Shown here in pieces: positions 27,080 to 39,359 of a stretch of 64,000 bases of DNA (the stretch's first letter is position 1; each line of letters opens with the position of its first letter). The stretch is taken from NCBI RefSeq assembly GCF_036370855.1, contig NC_088132.1:60302841-60366840 (forward strand), given 5' to 3'. Position numbers and translations under genes: made by a program. Origin of the DNA: Dromaius novaehollandiae. Its lineage: Eukaryota; Chordata; Aves; Casuariiformes; Dromaiidae. The notes under the pieces were generated by a model. That model had not been told where the DNA came from. It saw only the letters and a program-made list of their open reading frames with translations, and made no database searches.

Positions 27080-27210
27080 GCATAAAGAAAAATTTCTCTC
27101 ACTTTCCTTTTTTTTTGTATCTGTTCTGTCTGAGAAAAGCCTCAGCACACAGTCATTTGACTATATTTAAAGCAAGGAAGTTCCTCTCTCACTCCGAAAC
27201 TGCTGTTTTG
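27080..27210 (+). promoter_or_regulatory. Candidate CD180 proximal promoter
   Basis: The 280 bp before the CD180 start contain Ets/IRF-type motifs suited to a B-cell and myeloid gene. A 15-base site at 27093-27107 reads GGAAAGTGAGAGAAA on the minus strand, a composite ETS/IRF-like arrangement. A GGAAGTT core occurs at 27176-27182, and a GAAACTG ISRE half-site at 27196-27202. A TATATTTAA stretch lies near 27162-27170. The motifs are visible in the sequence. Their use, and the transcription start, are inferred. Confidence 0.35.
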
Positions 27211-27362
27211 CTCGCACTAAGCCTAGGAGGTTTGGCAAACACTTTTTTTCTTAAGCCTGCTTTCTTGCAGACTGTTCGTCTCAGCTTTGCTGTCCTCTTT
27301 CGCTTTTGATAGAGGGAGGATATCAGAAGATCACCCATGCTATGAATACACCCAACTCTGTA

Positions 27363-27452
27363 ATGGCTGGTTATTTTTACCTTCTGGTTTTCATAGTGCC
27401 TGTCTGCATTAGCCGTGAAGCATCCCGCACTGTAGATACGGTGTGCGCTGAG
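27363..27452 (+). CDS. CD180: CD180 exon 1 coding part (signal peptide)
   Basis: This exon encodes 30 residues: a start MAGYFYLLVFIV, a hydrophobic signal peptide, and the mature N-terminus ending CAE. It closes with a strong donor (gag|gtgagt) in phase 0. The start codon has G at -3 and G at +4. Placement is supported by alignment to the human start (hydrophobic leader, then C-x-E just before the junction). An in-frame ATG at 27342 would add seven residues (MNTPNSV) and cannot be excluded. The exon is too short to be obvious without the downstream exons. Confidence 0.88.
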
Positions 27453-30400
27453 GTGAGTGATGGTCACTGGTCTCTGCTGAGATAAAGGAATCGTCTATGT
27501 AGAGGATCAGTCTTCGGGGCATGCTTGCATGCTGACATCTGATTGTTTTAAATTGCTGAGAGGTTTTTCTCAAGGGGATCTGAAAACCTTTATCAGAGAA
27601 ATAAAGCGGATGTCTTGAAATGTGCTGGGTTAAATCAGTCACTCATGCGGGCGCTCACTTTCCCTCGCTCTCTCACACACACAGCCATGCACCATTCCTC
27701 CTTCCTTTTCATCTGGCCTTTTACTTTCCAGAAAGCTCAAAGGATGATAAAATCTCAAAGGGATATTTATAGCAGATATCAGAGCTACAGAGAGAACAGA
27801 TATAAGAATTTTGTCTCTTACGCTATGCTCTCTCTACAGGAATTTGTATAGGATGAGTTGATGGTGTCTCTTGCTCATAAATGGGTATTTGCAGTTTAGG
27901 ACTTGCTATATCACATGAAAACAGCAAGAACGAGAAAAACAGGGTTTTTCCAGGGTCAGGAGGAAGAAAAGAAAGTCTTACAGGCTAGTCCTATCTCCCA
28001 ATTAAAAAAAAAAAAAAAAAAGAAAAAAAGAAAAAAAAAAAAGAAGGCAAGTATTTTGATTCAAGGAAGAGGCACTGTGGAAATCCAGCCCTACTCTAAG
28101 CACAGTTGGGACCTGTAGCAAATTCTTTCCTGAATTAAATGTACAAATCCCAGAGCATGCTAAATTGTACAACAAGATATGACAGGGGAGGAGTCGTTCC
28201 TCACATCCCTTTAAGATCCACTTTACCCTGGAGTGTAAGCAGACAGAGATCTTGATCTTGCTATTTTATTTGAACGGTAAAACACTGGCACTGTTCTCAT
28301 TTATATTGACAGCTAAACTTTTTTTTCTTTTTCTAATCTAAACTGCGTGTTACAGCAGCCAGCTCCGTAGGTTCTTTTTTGCTCGTTGGTATTGAAAGCA
28401 CAGGCTTTTCTTAAGTCTGCATTTGGCTGTTTCTATAGTGACCAACGCTACATTATTTAGGTGCTTCGCGATGGGAATCCAGCCTGTGCATTGCCACCAG
28501 GAGCAGCAGGTGCAGGGCTGGCTCTGCACCCCACCGCCGCCGCGGCAGGGCTGCGCGGGACCAGGGGCCGGGGGGCCACTTCCCATCCGGCTTGCGGGGC
28601 CCTGCCGGCACCCCAAGGCCCCCAGGGGAAGCGCGGCAGCTGAGGAGCTGCACTCGCCTCCCCCGACCTGCACCACACGCTTTTTCTTGGTAAAAGTCCT
28701 TTTCTTCCTTCCTTCCTCCTGGCTCTGCCCTGCCGCTGCCAACGTTTCTCTGCTGCTGCCTGCTCGGCTGCGGAGCCCCAGCCACGCGGGGCTGCCACGG
28801 GGCTCCCTCGCACCTTTCGTTTGAAAGATTTGTGCGAAAAGGAAGAGAAGAAAGTGTTCTCTGTATCCAGCCTGGATCCAAGACCACTTGCTACAACACT
28901 GCTTTTTCCTCCTCCAGTGAGGCTATTTAATGCCTGCATTTCTGCCTGGGTCTCCCACCCTGCCAAAGAGCAGAGGCTTGGTTTGGTCTAAAACATGCCA
29001 GGCCCTGCATGTTTGGCAAGGTCTGCACACAATGCACCATACCCCAGGGATCTGTACGCTTGCACCCAAACAGAAATACAGTGCTTCCACGTGCTTCCAT
29101 CCTACAGAGAACGGCTGCTGTGCCGTCTGCTCATTAAGGACCCTCTCGGAGATATGGAGAAGGCAGGACTTCCAGAAATGGGGACATCACCCAGCCCCAG
29201 CACACACATCATTTTTATCTTCATCTCTCTCCTTCTGCAAGTATCTCTGACGCTCTAAGTCCTCTCAGCCTCACATAACCAAGCCAGGACCAAACAGGGG
29301 AAGTGCATCCACCCTTGGTTTTCCCAGCACCAGGGAGGCAGTGAAAACGTGCCACCTGCAGATGATCAGGCTCAAGTGCATGACTGGAACATGCACACAC
29401 AGCAAAGCACTCCAGCCACCATGAAGGCTTCCCCTTTAAGCCCAGCATCAGGTTGTGTGTCATCCACATTTCTCACCGACCTTTCCACTCTCTGTGCTTG
29501 CTTTATTCAGGCTATTAAAATAGCCTTGAATCTAATTAAAACATGGAGTGAACTAGGCGTTAAGGCATGGTTATAACCTCTATTTTGGTCAAAAGGCTGT
29601 AGTAGTCTCCTCACGTGCTGTGGGCACCTGTAAGGTGACCCTTTTACCTACATGCTGCCCAAGATAATCCAAAAGCTTGCAAATTATACATCGTGATACT
29701 GGTGCACGTAATTTAAATAATGTTTCTCTTAGCTAGGAGATGGTGAGGCAAAGAAATCCTGTGGTCAGATTAGTCAACTGCATAGTGCATGCACAGAGCT
29801 TGCATTTACTTATGCATGAGTCAGATGAGATGTCTCTGAGCTTCCTGACAGGATATTTCCAGAACTGCTGCTGTCAAGCTTGTCCAGAGACCCCATTCCT
29901 CCCAGTCTGGCCCCACATACCAAATAACATGCAGGCAGGGAAAAGGGCACTTCAGAGGCTGGGCAAAGCTGGTGCGGGAGGATGCTGCAGGCAGTCTCCT
30001 CAGCCTTGCTTGCTGTGCTGCGCTGGGTACGCTTGAGTCCCTAATCACGGCTGTACAGCCCCCAGCAAAGTTTGCTACTTTGAGCATTTCTATTTCTTTA
30101 AACAGCAGCAGCAGGCAGTTCTTGGGCTGTGTTTTCATGCATGGATCGACATCCATAGTCCCAGGCTTTGACTGACTGAACTACCTTTTGAACCATCATC
30201 TGGAGGAAAAGGCTGGTCAGATATGTTTAATGAATTCCTCTGGTATTCAGAGAGTAGACTTTTCTACATAATAGATCATTTTATTTTCACTGAAACTGAA
30301 AAGTCTTCATAGAAAATTTGAAGACTCACTATATCAGATATTATCATTACCTAGCTTGAGCTGAACATTCCTACCATTCTCTCGCTGCAGCATACAACAG

Positions 30401-33400
30401 CAATTCAAATCCTATTAATTTGAACATTTTCCTTTCTAGGCCTGCTCTTTTTTCCTCCTCTCTGCAAGATTCTCCTCAGATTTATTTCAGAATAAGCTTT
30501 CTTACAAAACTCACGATATTCAGATTTTAAAGATACCTTGTGAGGATTCTTTCTTACAGATTAATAATTCATCCAGAACAGTAAACAATCTTCATATATG
30601 CTAACTTTGATAAACACAGATGAGACGCTTCAGATTAGTACAAGAAAGATTCAAGGCATTCATTTCAAAAACACTCCATAAAGTCCCAGGGTTGCGCATT
30701 TCAAGCCTATGTTAAGATTTCATAGAGTTATGATTGCTACCTTTTTAAATAATTCAAAGTTCTATTTGCTTTTTAAAATGTGTTAGTTTCATATTTATAT
30801 TCAGAGCAGCTATCTCAGAGTTTCACTATGTATTTTCCACAGATTATAGTCAATAAAAGCTATAGCTGTGAAGGTTTAGGTCTGACGGAAATTCCTGAAA
30901 AGCTACCTGTCACAACAGAACTCCTCGACTTCAGCTTCAACTTGCTTCCTTCCCTTCGGAAGTCAACCTTCTCGAAGCTGAAGAGTCTGCTCTCCTTGGA
31001 TTTAACAAGGTACAGTAGATCATCCTCACTTTCAGAGGTCTTGTTGGTCCAAACCCTCTGCCCTTGCTCAGAGCTGAAGGCTCCCAGAGTCCACAACAGC
31101 ACAGGGAAACTGGCAGCAGCATTTCCAGATGGTCGCTGGTATTTTACTAAAGATTGGTACAACTGGGCAATATCTAGGCTTCTCCTCCAGTGACAGTCAT
31201 TTGCCCGACAGTGGGTGAAATACGCATTTTCTACATACTGCTGTTGCTAAGACAAACAAAATGACTAGAGCAACTTTTTAACTTACTTCTCCATAAAGAT
31301 ATTGTTCATAAAACCTAGGGAAAGATAGGCCCAAGTCCTTATAAGTGCTCGTCTTTTTCTCTAGAAAAAGAGATTTTCATTTGATTAAGTTTGACACTAA
31401 AAAACTCATGTCTGCCCGACTTCCACAAATGTCTCCTGAACAGGGATTTTGCACACATCATTTCAGGGCAGTTTTCTCTGCTGTAATACAGCTTCCTCAC
31501 TAGGACTCTGTATTTAAAGTGGGCTTACCAATCCCCAGGGAAGTGTCCCTTGCAAAGGAAAACATTGTTTTGTTCTGGCAAAGGCTGTTGATCATGAGTT
31601 TTTACATGCATGAAATGCCGTTTGGGTTACCACGTAGTAATGGGAACGTTTGACGAGGCAGACTACTGATGCTGGCTTCTATTGCTTTTTCAAGGTGTCA
31701 GATCAACTGGGTGTATGAAGGTGCCTTTCACAACAACAATCACCTGCACACAATTGTGCTGACTGGAAACCTGCTCCTGTTTCTGTCTGACACAGCATTT
31801 GTTGGCCCTCAGTCCCTGAAGCAACTTGTCTTAACGCAGACAGGAATAAGCAGGCTGTCCTTTATTCCCATGACGAACCTAGACAACTTGGATACACTCA
31901 TCTTGGGCAGCAACCACCTCTCCTCATTGCAGCTCCCTCCCAACTTTCCAACTCAAAACCTCAAATACCTTGATTTCCAAATGAACAACATAGGAACAAT
32001 CACAGTGGAAGATGTCAGCATTCTGCAGAAGACCAGTAACATAACTGTCATCTTTAAAGGCAATGACATTTTGTACATTGAACCCGGAGCTTTCCAGTCC
32101 AGTTTCTACAGTTTGGACTTTGGGGCCTGCAGCAACATCCCCGGGATCTTGGCGGGGATGCAGAACTCCTCAGTCCACACGCTTTGGTTGGGAACATTTG
32201 ATGACGTGAGAAAGGAGACCTACATAAGCCCTGGTGTATTACGAGGCCTCTGTAATATCACTGTAAAGGATCTCTATCTGCCGCTACGGCACTTCAAAAA
32301 CCTAAATGCTGCCACATTTCACTGTATGACCAAGCTCCGGAAGCTGGACCTGACTCACACCCACATCAGTGCGCTGCCCCCTGGCATCAGTGGTATGAAG
32401 GTGCTAACAGAGCTAATTCTCAATGGGAACAACTTTGAGCACCTCTGCAACACCAGCGCAGCTGCCTTCCCCTCCCTTACCCACCTCCAGGTCAGAGGAA
32501 ACTCGCAGACCCTGCAGCTGGGCTCTGGCTGTTTGCAGAAACTGGCAAAGCTTCAACATCTAGATTTAAGCCATAGCCACATTGAAAGCTCTGACTGCTG
32601 CAATGAAGCACTAAATGGTTTGAGCAGTCTTCGGTACCTGAACCTGAGCTACAACACCAAACTTCATGTCCACGATGTGCTCTTTAAGGAAGGTACTAAC
32701 TTGGAGCTGCTGGACATCGCTTTCACTCAGCTTCACATCAGCACTTCACAGGGGCCTTTTCGAAATCTGCATCTCTTGCAAGTCCTGAATCTGTCCTCCT
32801 CCCAGGTCAATACTAGCACTCAGCATCTCTTTCAAGGCCTGGAAAACCTCATACTCTTGGACCTTAGTCAGAATATCTTTGAGTCAGGGATCATGCCAAA
32901 GAACAAACTGCTTCAACAGCTATCCAATTTAGAGGTGCTAATTTTAGCATCCTGTGAATTGACAGCATTAGATGACCAAGCATTTCACATCCTCAAGAAG
33001 TTAAGGCACGTTGATCTGAGCCACAACAAGCTTATTGCGTTCAGCACAGATGCATTTTCAAATCTTAAGAGCATCTATCTCAATTTTGCCCACAATAGGG
33101 TTCAGATTATACCACGTGACAAGCTAGTGTCCCTAACTGGCTACAGTATAATCAATTTAAGTTACAATCCTTTGGAATGCACCTGCTCCAATATTGGCTT
33201 AATCACTTGGTACAAGCAGAATCTGGATAAAATTGAAGACGCTGAAGAAACAACATGTTCTGAACCCAAATCATTAGCTGGTGCTCAGCTGTCTACTGTT
33301 ACTCTCCACTGTGGGATCAGCACTACAGCAATCATTGCAGTTGTCCTGATTATTTTATCATGTATTGTCATCATCTGGAGCGTTCGCTGTTTCAGGCAAA

Positions 33401-33417
33401 GATACCAGCGAATCTAA
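27363..33417 (+). CDS. CD180: CD180 (RP105) Toll-like receptor homologue, complete, three coding exons
   Basis: CD180 is a surface LRR receptor that pairs with MD-1 (LY86) and modulates LPS/TLR4 signalling and B-cell activation. The coding join is 27363-27452, 30843-31009 and 31695-33417. It gives 659 residues, against 661 in human. Residues 1-20 form a signal peptide. An N-terminal cysteine cap (C28, C39) precedes LRRs. An LRR C-terminal cap spans about 577-626 (C581, C583, C607, C625). A membrane helix lies at 629-649, followed by a 10-residue basic tail. There is no TIR domain, as is typical of CD180. About nine N-glycosylation sequons are visible, including N34. Junction phases are 0 and 2 and close without error. 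Segments such as LDLTRCQINW and NPLECTCSNI match the family closely. Introns are 3,390 and 685 bp. Assignment to CD180 rather than TLR4 rests on these matches and on the missing TIR. Confidence 0.97.
28490..28820. promoter_or_regulatory. CpG-rich block inside CD180 intron 1
   Basis: GC- and CpG-dense sequence lies about 1.1 kb downstream of exon 1. Overlapping frames up to 169 codons on the minus strand are composition-driven. It could serve as an intronic enhancer or alternative promoter. This is inferred from composition only. Confidence 0.35.
29350..29488 (+). repeat. Dispersed repeat, copy B (pairs with 26341-26479)
   Basis: This is the same-orientation partner of the repeat upstream of CD180 exon 1, 3,009 bp away and of identical length. 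Copy B is less GC-rich than copy A. The differences are mainly C/T and G/A, consistent with deamination in one copy or GC-biased gene conversion in the other. Confidence 0.75.
30843..31009 (+). CDS. CD180: CD180 exon 2 (LRR N-terminal cap and first repeat)
   Basis: This exon encodes 55 residues plus two bases of a split arginine codon. It carries the N-linked site NKS, the second cap cysteine (YSCEGLGLTEIP) and the first LRR (LDFSFNLLPSL). The acceptor is 'ttttccacag' and the donor is aag|gtacag. The split codon is completed by the first base of exon 3 to give the conserved LTRCQINW sequence across the junction. Confidence 0.95.
31010..31694 (+). other. CD180 intron 2
   Basis: This 685-bp intron runs from gtacag to an acceptor reading 'gctttttcaag'. 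No repeats or extra exons were recognised. Confidence 0.9.
31695..33417 (+). CDS. CD180: CD180 exon 3 (most of the LRR ectodomain, membrane helix, stop)
   Basis: This exon encodes residues 86-659 and the TAA stop. It contains the bulk of the LRRs (repeated LxxLxLxxN patterns such as LQHLDLSHSHIESSDCC and LRHVDLSHNKL), the C-terminal cysteine cap, the membrane helix and the short tail. The open frame extends a few codons into the intron at 31669, but that upstream ATG is not the real start, because the acceptor at 31693-31694 joins exon 2 in frame. One large 3' exon is the normal CD180 gene structure. Confidence 0.97.
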
Positions 33418-34520
33418 GTTTACGATAGATATACAACGTAAAGAAAACATGCACAGCAATTGGATTAGGATGAAAAACAACCTACTGTTTTTGTTCCTGC
33501 TCGGTATTTCCTTTAACTTTTGTAATACTTTTTTCCATTTCCGTAATTTTAGCAAAACAAAAATTCCTCATTTTATGAGGTCTTGAAAACTAAAATTGTG
33601 TCCTGAGCCTAGAACATGAATAACTTCTGCTATGGAGATGCCTCAGTTCAACATCATGATAGCACTGGTATCATAGCCACTAGGGCTAAAGTACCTATAA
33701 AGGGAAAGACTGAGAGCTGAAACAGCTCTCCATTTAAAAAGAAGAAAAGCATGTGAGAAACAATGCTATTGAAGAGCTGGCATTACTGTACACTGCTCAG
33801 TCAAAAAGTAAAAACATTTCTGTGAAGGACAGGAGCAACGATCAAAGTCAAATAAGACCCAGTCCTTTAGGGCTTACAGAAACAGTCTGTATCATCAGGT
33901 TCTCTCTGATTTCTTGAAAATCTGTTTGAAAGTTGGAAAGTTCTTGGCCATCTCTTCGAACCTCTCTCCATTCATCTGCCTCTATGGTGCAGGCTTTGCT
34001 CCTTGTCCGTTTATTAGACTCAGTAGCACTCCATGATAAGTGAAGACTATCAACAATTTCAGCTTTAACCACAAAACTTGCAAATTTGGTCAAAAATCTG
34101 TGGGTACTTGGCACTACAGATGCCTACACTTGTGAAAAGCAGCTGACACCAACAGCTAAGAGACTTTACCAAACACGTGTTTGTCTTTCAATGCATGGTC
34201 AGTGAGGGACAGCGCAGAGGGAGCTGTTTCCTCCAGCTGCAGAACAGGAAGAAAAGCCGAGATTGCAAAGGGGAAGCATAGCAGGAAGCAGGAATCTGAT
34301 CCCAGAGGTGCATGTGGTGCTCACAGCTATTTCGTGTCACCTCTGGTGTGTGAATTCCTGGAGTAAAGTAAGGATTACGGATGTGCTCTTGGCTCCAACA
34401 GGACATGTGACAGCTGGGAGGGAGGGAAGACAAAATGAACTTACTGTTATTTGCTCTTATTAAACTCCTGAATCCCTCTTTCTGCCACCACAAGTGAATA
34501 AACCCAGTGGCAGCACAGAA
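33418..34520 (+). other. Probable CD180 3' UTR with candidate poly(A) signals
   Basis: No further coding sequence follows the CD180 stop. Candidate polyadenylation signals on the plus strand are ATTAAA near 34459 and AATAAA at 34497-34502. The true 3' end is not determined by sequence alone. An 88-codon minus-strand frame (33848-34114) lies here and matches nothing I know. Confidence 0.35.
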
Positions 34521-37500
34521 TACATGTATTTGGCCATAGGTCTGATGAGGACTTACTGTGCCTTCTCATCTCCCCTGTGTTATTATAATGCAATTTTTGG
34601 CACTATTGCTTCAGCAACCAGCTGACTCCGAGGTATAGAGGCAATCTTCTCTAGGGGTACGACCCATCACCCGTCTCCACAGAAAGGCGCACACTGTGCG
34701 GAGCCTCGATGTGCCCACAGCAAGGCTCCCAGGTGTGTTCAACTGAAGGTTGCATTTACTCAGTGAGGCATGGAAACAGAGCTCTCTTTGAGCACCTTCC
34801 ATGCGGGACTTGAAATTCAGCTTCAGCTCTTGCCCCAAAGGCATTTCCTCCATAATATACTTACTATCCTAGATTTTAAAGATCCCTGTTGGACTAGAAA
34901 GTTTCTGCTCAGTTCTTAAGAAATAACCGACAAGAATAGCTGATATTTCTTGTCAAATAAGAAACTCTTATTTGAGAAGCCATTTTTACCCTCTGTCAGT
35001 GGATATTAAACATTACTGGACTCAGACTACAAAATACAGACTCTTGCAGCTCTCACATGCCTTTGCATCACATCCACAGCCTGCTTCACCGCACAGCATC
35101 GCCTCCTCCTGCCGTTGTAGCTGTGTGCTGCCCAAGGCCATGCGGACCACCGCACAGGCAGTACTTTTTGATGTTTCTTTTCCAGATGACCATAAACACT
35201 TCCATATTTTGGGTAGCAGGACATTGCCTGCCCTGACAAGCCTGTTTATAGGCATTCGCTGTTTCTGCTGCCACTGACGAGCTCTCCACAAAAACCTTTT
35301 CTTGACCCTGCAAGTGCACACCCTGTTTGAAGTGAAAAACTGCAGCATATCAAAGCTGGTTGGGGCAGCTTATATCAGACATGGGCTTCCTCAAAGACTG
35401 ATCTGAGAGAGAGAGAAATGTCACTGAGCAAGGCGCACTACCAAAAACCTCCTCTGCTTGTCTTTGAGAGCAAGGCAGAAAAGCACCTGAAGTCAGCCTA
35501 GAAGGCAAGGCACCTTTCCCCCTCCCTCTGCAAACACAACTGGTTAAACAAGCAAACTCCAATAACTGCATTATCTGATAAAGTAATCCACAAAAGAGAA
35601 AACTGCCTAGCAGGGCAGTTCTCAAATGCTCTAAGAGCTCCAATCACCTTAACTTTTTGCTTTCCAGCATTAGCCTTTCACAGTCATCTAACATGAGCTC
35701 CCACGTGTGTGCATGACAAAATGGACGTGCTTCTCAAATTACTTTCCTTCTAAAGTTGCAGATCCAAGAAAGTGATGGACAAATAGTGAAGTTTAAAGGG
35801 AGTATGACAGTTTATAGCTTGGGAAAGGTGCTAAAAATTGCTCCAAACATCAGGTAATAATATATGTATATACATATATAACCTGACAATATAATCCACA
35901 AATACCAGCAACTTAAGTATCAGTGCAATGTGCAGTTTTCCCCTCACTTTCTGAAATGCGTCTTCATTTGGAGAGGAGAACGTGGGATTTAAACATTACC
36001 AGCTTCTGAAATGATATCCATTTTCATTGGGTAGACTTGCATGCAAAGTTCAGTCAATTAAAACTCAAAGTCAAACAAAAGGTGAAACAGTGAATACGTT
36101 CAAGATCTATTTACAGAGAGTTAAGTAGACACTTTCCTGTGTCCCACCCCTTTTGCTCAAAACAAGTTATTTTTATAACAACCATATTGTCATTTGTTGT
36201 CATTTTTATTTTCTTTACTTTTATTTACTTTGCAGTATGACCTGCTCAGAGCAGGATCTTGGCTTTTTCATTTGTCTGTAAAACACCATTCACAGGACAC
36301 TGCCAACGACAGTGCTGAATGGCATACACTGTCTGTTTCAGGATACACGAGCCCTGAATATAGAAACTGGTTATTCTAAAGGAATATTTTTGTATGAATA
36401 TAACACACCACAATGTCCAGATTATATATTAAAATTTTGGAAATCTGAAGATATAGTCTGAGATTATTTAGCAAGGGTATAAAGTGATATTGGATTTATT
36501 TTTCTTTATAGAATTTATTTACCCAATCAAGCTCTGATCTGATGCAGTCCTAGGTTCTCAGTCAGGCCTTTTATCTCTTGTTTTTCACACGTAGCTGAGG
36601 AGCCAACCCAAAAAGAGACCAAGTGAATTGCCTGACGTGAATGGTAGCCGACAGAAACTCATGACCATCCTGGCTTCTGGGCTACAGATGCTACCAAAGT
36701 TCTGGTATGGGTCTGCAAAACAGAATTCAATATGAGTATTTACACAGAGAAGAAACTCGAGCAGATTTTAGCTAATGAGTTATGTTCCAAAGATTAATAA
36801 GCATTTATCTTTATTTCAATTGTACAAAAAATTCTGAGCCAAGTTCTTCCTCCCCTAACTATGCTTAGGCAAGATCTTATCAATAAGATGCAATTCAGTT
36901 TTTGAAAAAGGATTTTACTCTGAACAGGATGGTTGGTGGCGGGCCAATTTCTAAACCCACTGACTTAAAAGAATGTCCTAATATGGATGGTGCATCTTTA
37001 AGAACTTTCTCATATTTACCAGCTCAGTCTATACCTGGGAAAGAACCAGGTGACAGCCTTTCTCGATCACTGACTTGCACCATACCTGCCACTCTCTTGA
37101 AAATACAACTGAAAATCTCCCACAGGTACAGGCTATCACCTTCTCCAGTGGCTTTCTCAAATATCCTCCTGCTCCTGCATCTCGTTCACACCTGCATTTT
37201 CTGTGTGCTAGACCCTTACCTACACCTTTACTCTCTTCTCTCTTGTTCTATGACAACTGTGTCCTACTTCGCTATCTCTGCAACCTTCTCCACTCATCCT
37301 GATCCTCCCAACTCTTTGCAGCTTGATCTCTAACCTCTAGTGTCACGTCCTACCCTCAGTTTATTCAAATCCCTCCTCTGCAGATGCCTTCCAAAGAGCT
37401 TGTCAGTGCTCAAACACTGCTGTACATGCCGTCACTGGAAAAAAAAAAATTGTTGCTAACCCAAGTCATGAACTGTAGGATGCACATCCATATACCATCT

Positions 37501-39030
37501 AGTATCTTCCTGTCCTGTGATTTATTCTTTTAAAGCTGTACAGTATTTTCCAAATCCGATCATGACATCCCTGCTAATTCTTGCTAACTAAAGAAGAGAA
37601 CATGTGGCCTAAAAGGCCATTGGAAACTGGGTTTAGTGCTGAGGAGGGGCATTCAGTACATTTCCCTTTCACACCATGAAAGGATACCCATCCCAGGTGA
37701 GGTGCAGCGTCTCTTTTCTTACTGTGGTAGAAGCGAGGTTGACAAGCCACGTCACATGAGAAATGGGTAACCTCCTGACTTCTCTTTCCTCAACAGAAAC
37801 CCCTTAGATTGCCTCTCTCCTCTGGCCCTGAACACTAAGGATAACCATGCTGGGTGCATGGCGTTCCACACCTCCCTATGCGGAGATGCTGCTGCCGCCC
37901 ACAGTCAGAGGGGGCAGAGCAGGTCAAACGGTTACTCGGACCCAGAGTCACTCAACTCTGGATACCTCCTTCCTACCCCCAGAGCTGTTAGTTCCTGCTC
38001 TCCCTTCTCTAACTCATCTCATCCCCTGCCCCTGCCCATGACCCATGTTGCAGAGCACAGGCCTTCTGCTGGGTTCCAGTGACTGAGAGCTTGGGGTGAG
38101 CTCCAGACACCCCTCACCTGCTGGTTTTAGAGAAAGAGAGCACAGTAGCAGAAATGACTCTACAACACTTCCCCTGTACAAAACCAACTGCAGCAAAACA
38201 CAGAGAAAACAATGCAATAGCAAAACATGAACAAAAATAACAATCCCCCCAGGGCAGACATTTCCTGGCATGTGCTAACCAGCTGTGTACAGCTCTTCTA
38301 CCAGCTACCAGCAACAGAACAGTAAAAATCTGTGTATTATAATATATGCTGCTCCACTGCAAGAGTGGAAAGATGTAAATCAGGGCAGCAATAATCCTGC
38401 CGTGTTTCTCCTCCTGCTAAAAGGATCCATCAAGCAGCCAGCAGATGCAAAGGTACTCTGCTCCCTCTCTCCTGTCTGTCTGGTTCACTGCATCTCTCTG
38501 ATCTTCTGTTGTGAGAAAGAACGAATGGAGATTTGCTGTTAAAAGGTGGAGATTTAAAAACTGAAGAAGTTGCACATAACACACATGCTCCAGGCATTTC
38601 TTGAGGTCAGGAATGGAAACACAATCAATGAAAAAAGAACGGTATTTTGCGAAGGCACTCAAAACCACTCTGGCCTACTGTAACGAATGATGGTATGCAT
38701 TTTGGAAGAGAGACTGATGTGTCACGTTACAGCCTACTGCAGTCGCTAGTGAAGAGTCAGTACGTGTCCATCACACTGGACAGCCTACTGCAATGGTTCC
38801 AGCCCCTGACAAAGACAAGATATTTGGCTAAACAAATCTTCTGCGAATATGGCACAACTTCTTTTGACTAGACTACATTTTTTCCACACAAAATCCTTGG
38901 CCAGCATATGCCTTCAGGGCTACTGAGCAAAAAGGGTAACCGCCTCCACAGTATGGTAGAGACGGGCCTTAAGTTACAGGAACAAAAGTAGTTCAAAGGA
39001 AATAGCTGACACAACACTGCTTCATGCTGA
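34521..39030. other. Intergenic DNA between the converging CD180 and MAST4 genes
   Basis: This is mixed, mostly AT-rich DNA without recognisable exons. It includes a TA-rich palindromic simple repeat near 35861-35882 and a pyrimidine-rich stretch at about 37130-37420 that carries a 143-codon plus-strand frame (36902-37333) of unknown nature. No RNA gene was seen. Confidence 0.5.
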
Positions 39031-39359
39031 ATTTTTATTTCAATATTATGCAACTGCATAAGTATAAATAATTGTGTTCAATATACAACAATTATGCCAT
39101 CCATAAGGAGTTTCTTAGAGAAAATAAGACTGCAAACACTTTATTGCACAGACCCTAACAATTTTTTCTTTTCTTTTTTTCTTTTCTTTTTTTGTAAGCT
39201 GAGAAATCTACAGCAGGAAGTCTACAAAGGAACACATCAGATCTACAATCACATAAAGACTGACCAAGAAGCACACAGGTAGGAGGATCTCTAACAGCTC
39301 ACTGATAAGGTAAACACCAACAAACAGGTACTACATAAACACAAGCCTAAGCACTGTTA

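Larger units (their letters stand above)
27453..30842 (+). other. CD180 intron 1
   Basis: This 3.39-kb intron is bounded by gtgagt and a 'tattttccacag' acceptor. It contains an A-rich tract with interspersed G at 28004-28042, a CpG-rich block at 28490-28820, and the second copy of a dispersed repeat at 29350-29488. No additional exon was recognised. Confidence 0.8.

Noticed and set aside
31669-31694. ATG at the head of the 582-codon CD180 frame
   Set aside because: These bases lie in intron 2. The acceptor at 31693-31694 joins exon 2 in frame and restores the conserved junction.
33848-34114. 88-codon minus-strand frame in the CD180 3' region
   Set aside because: The translation looks protein-like (charged, no low complexity) but no family, splice sites or homologous context were recognised, and this length is expected by chance.
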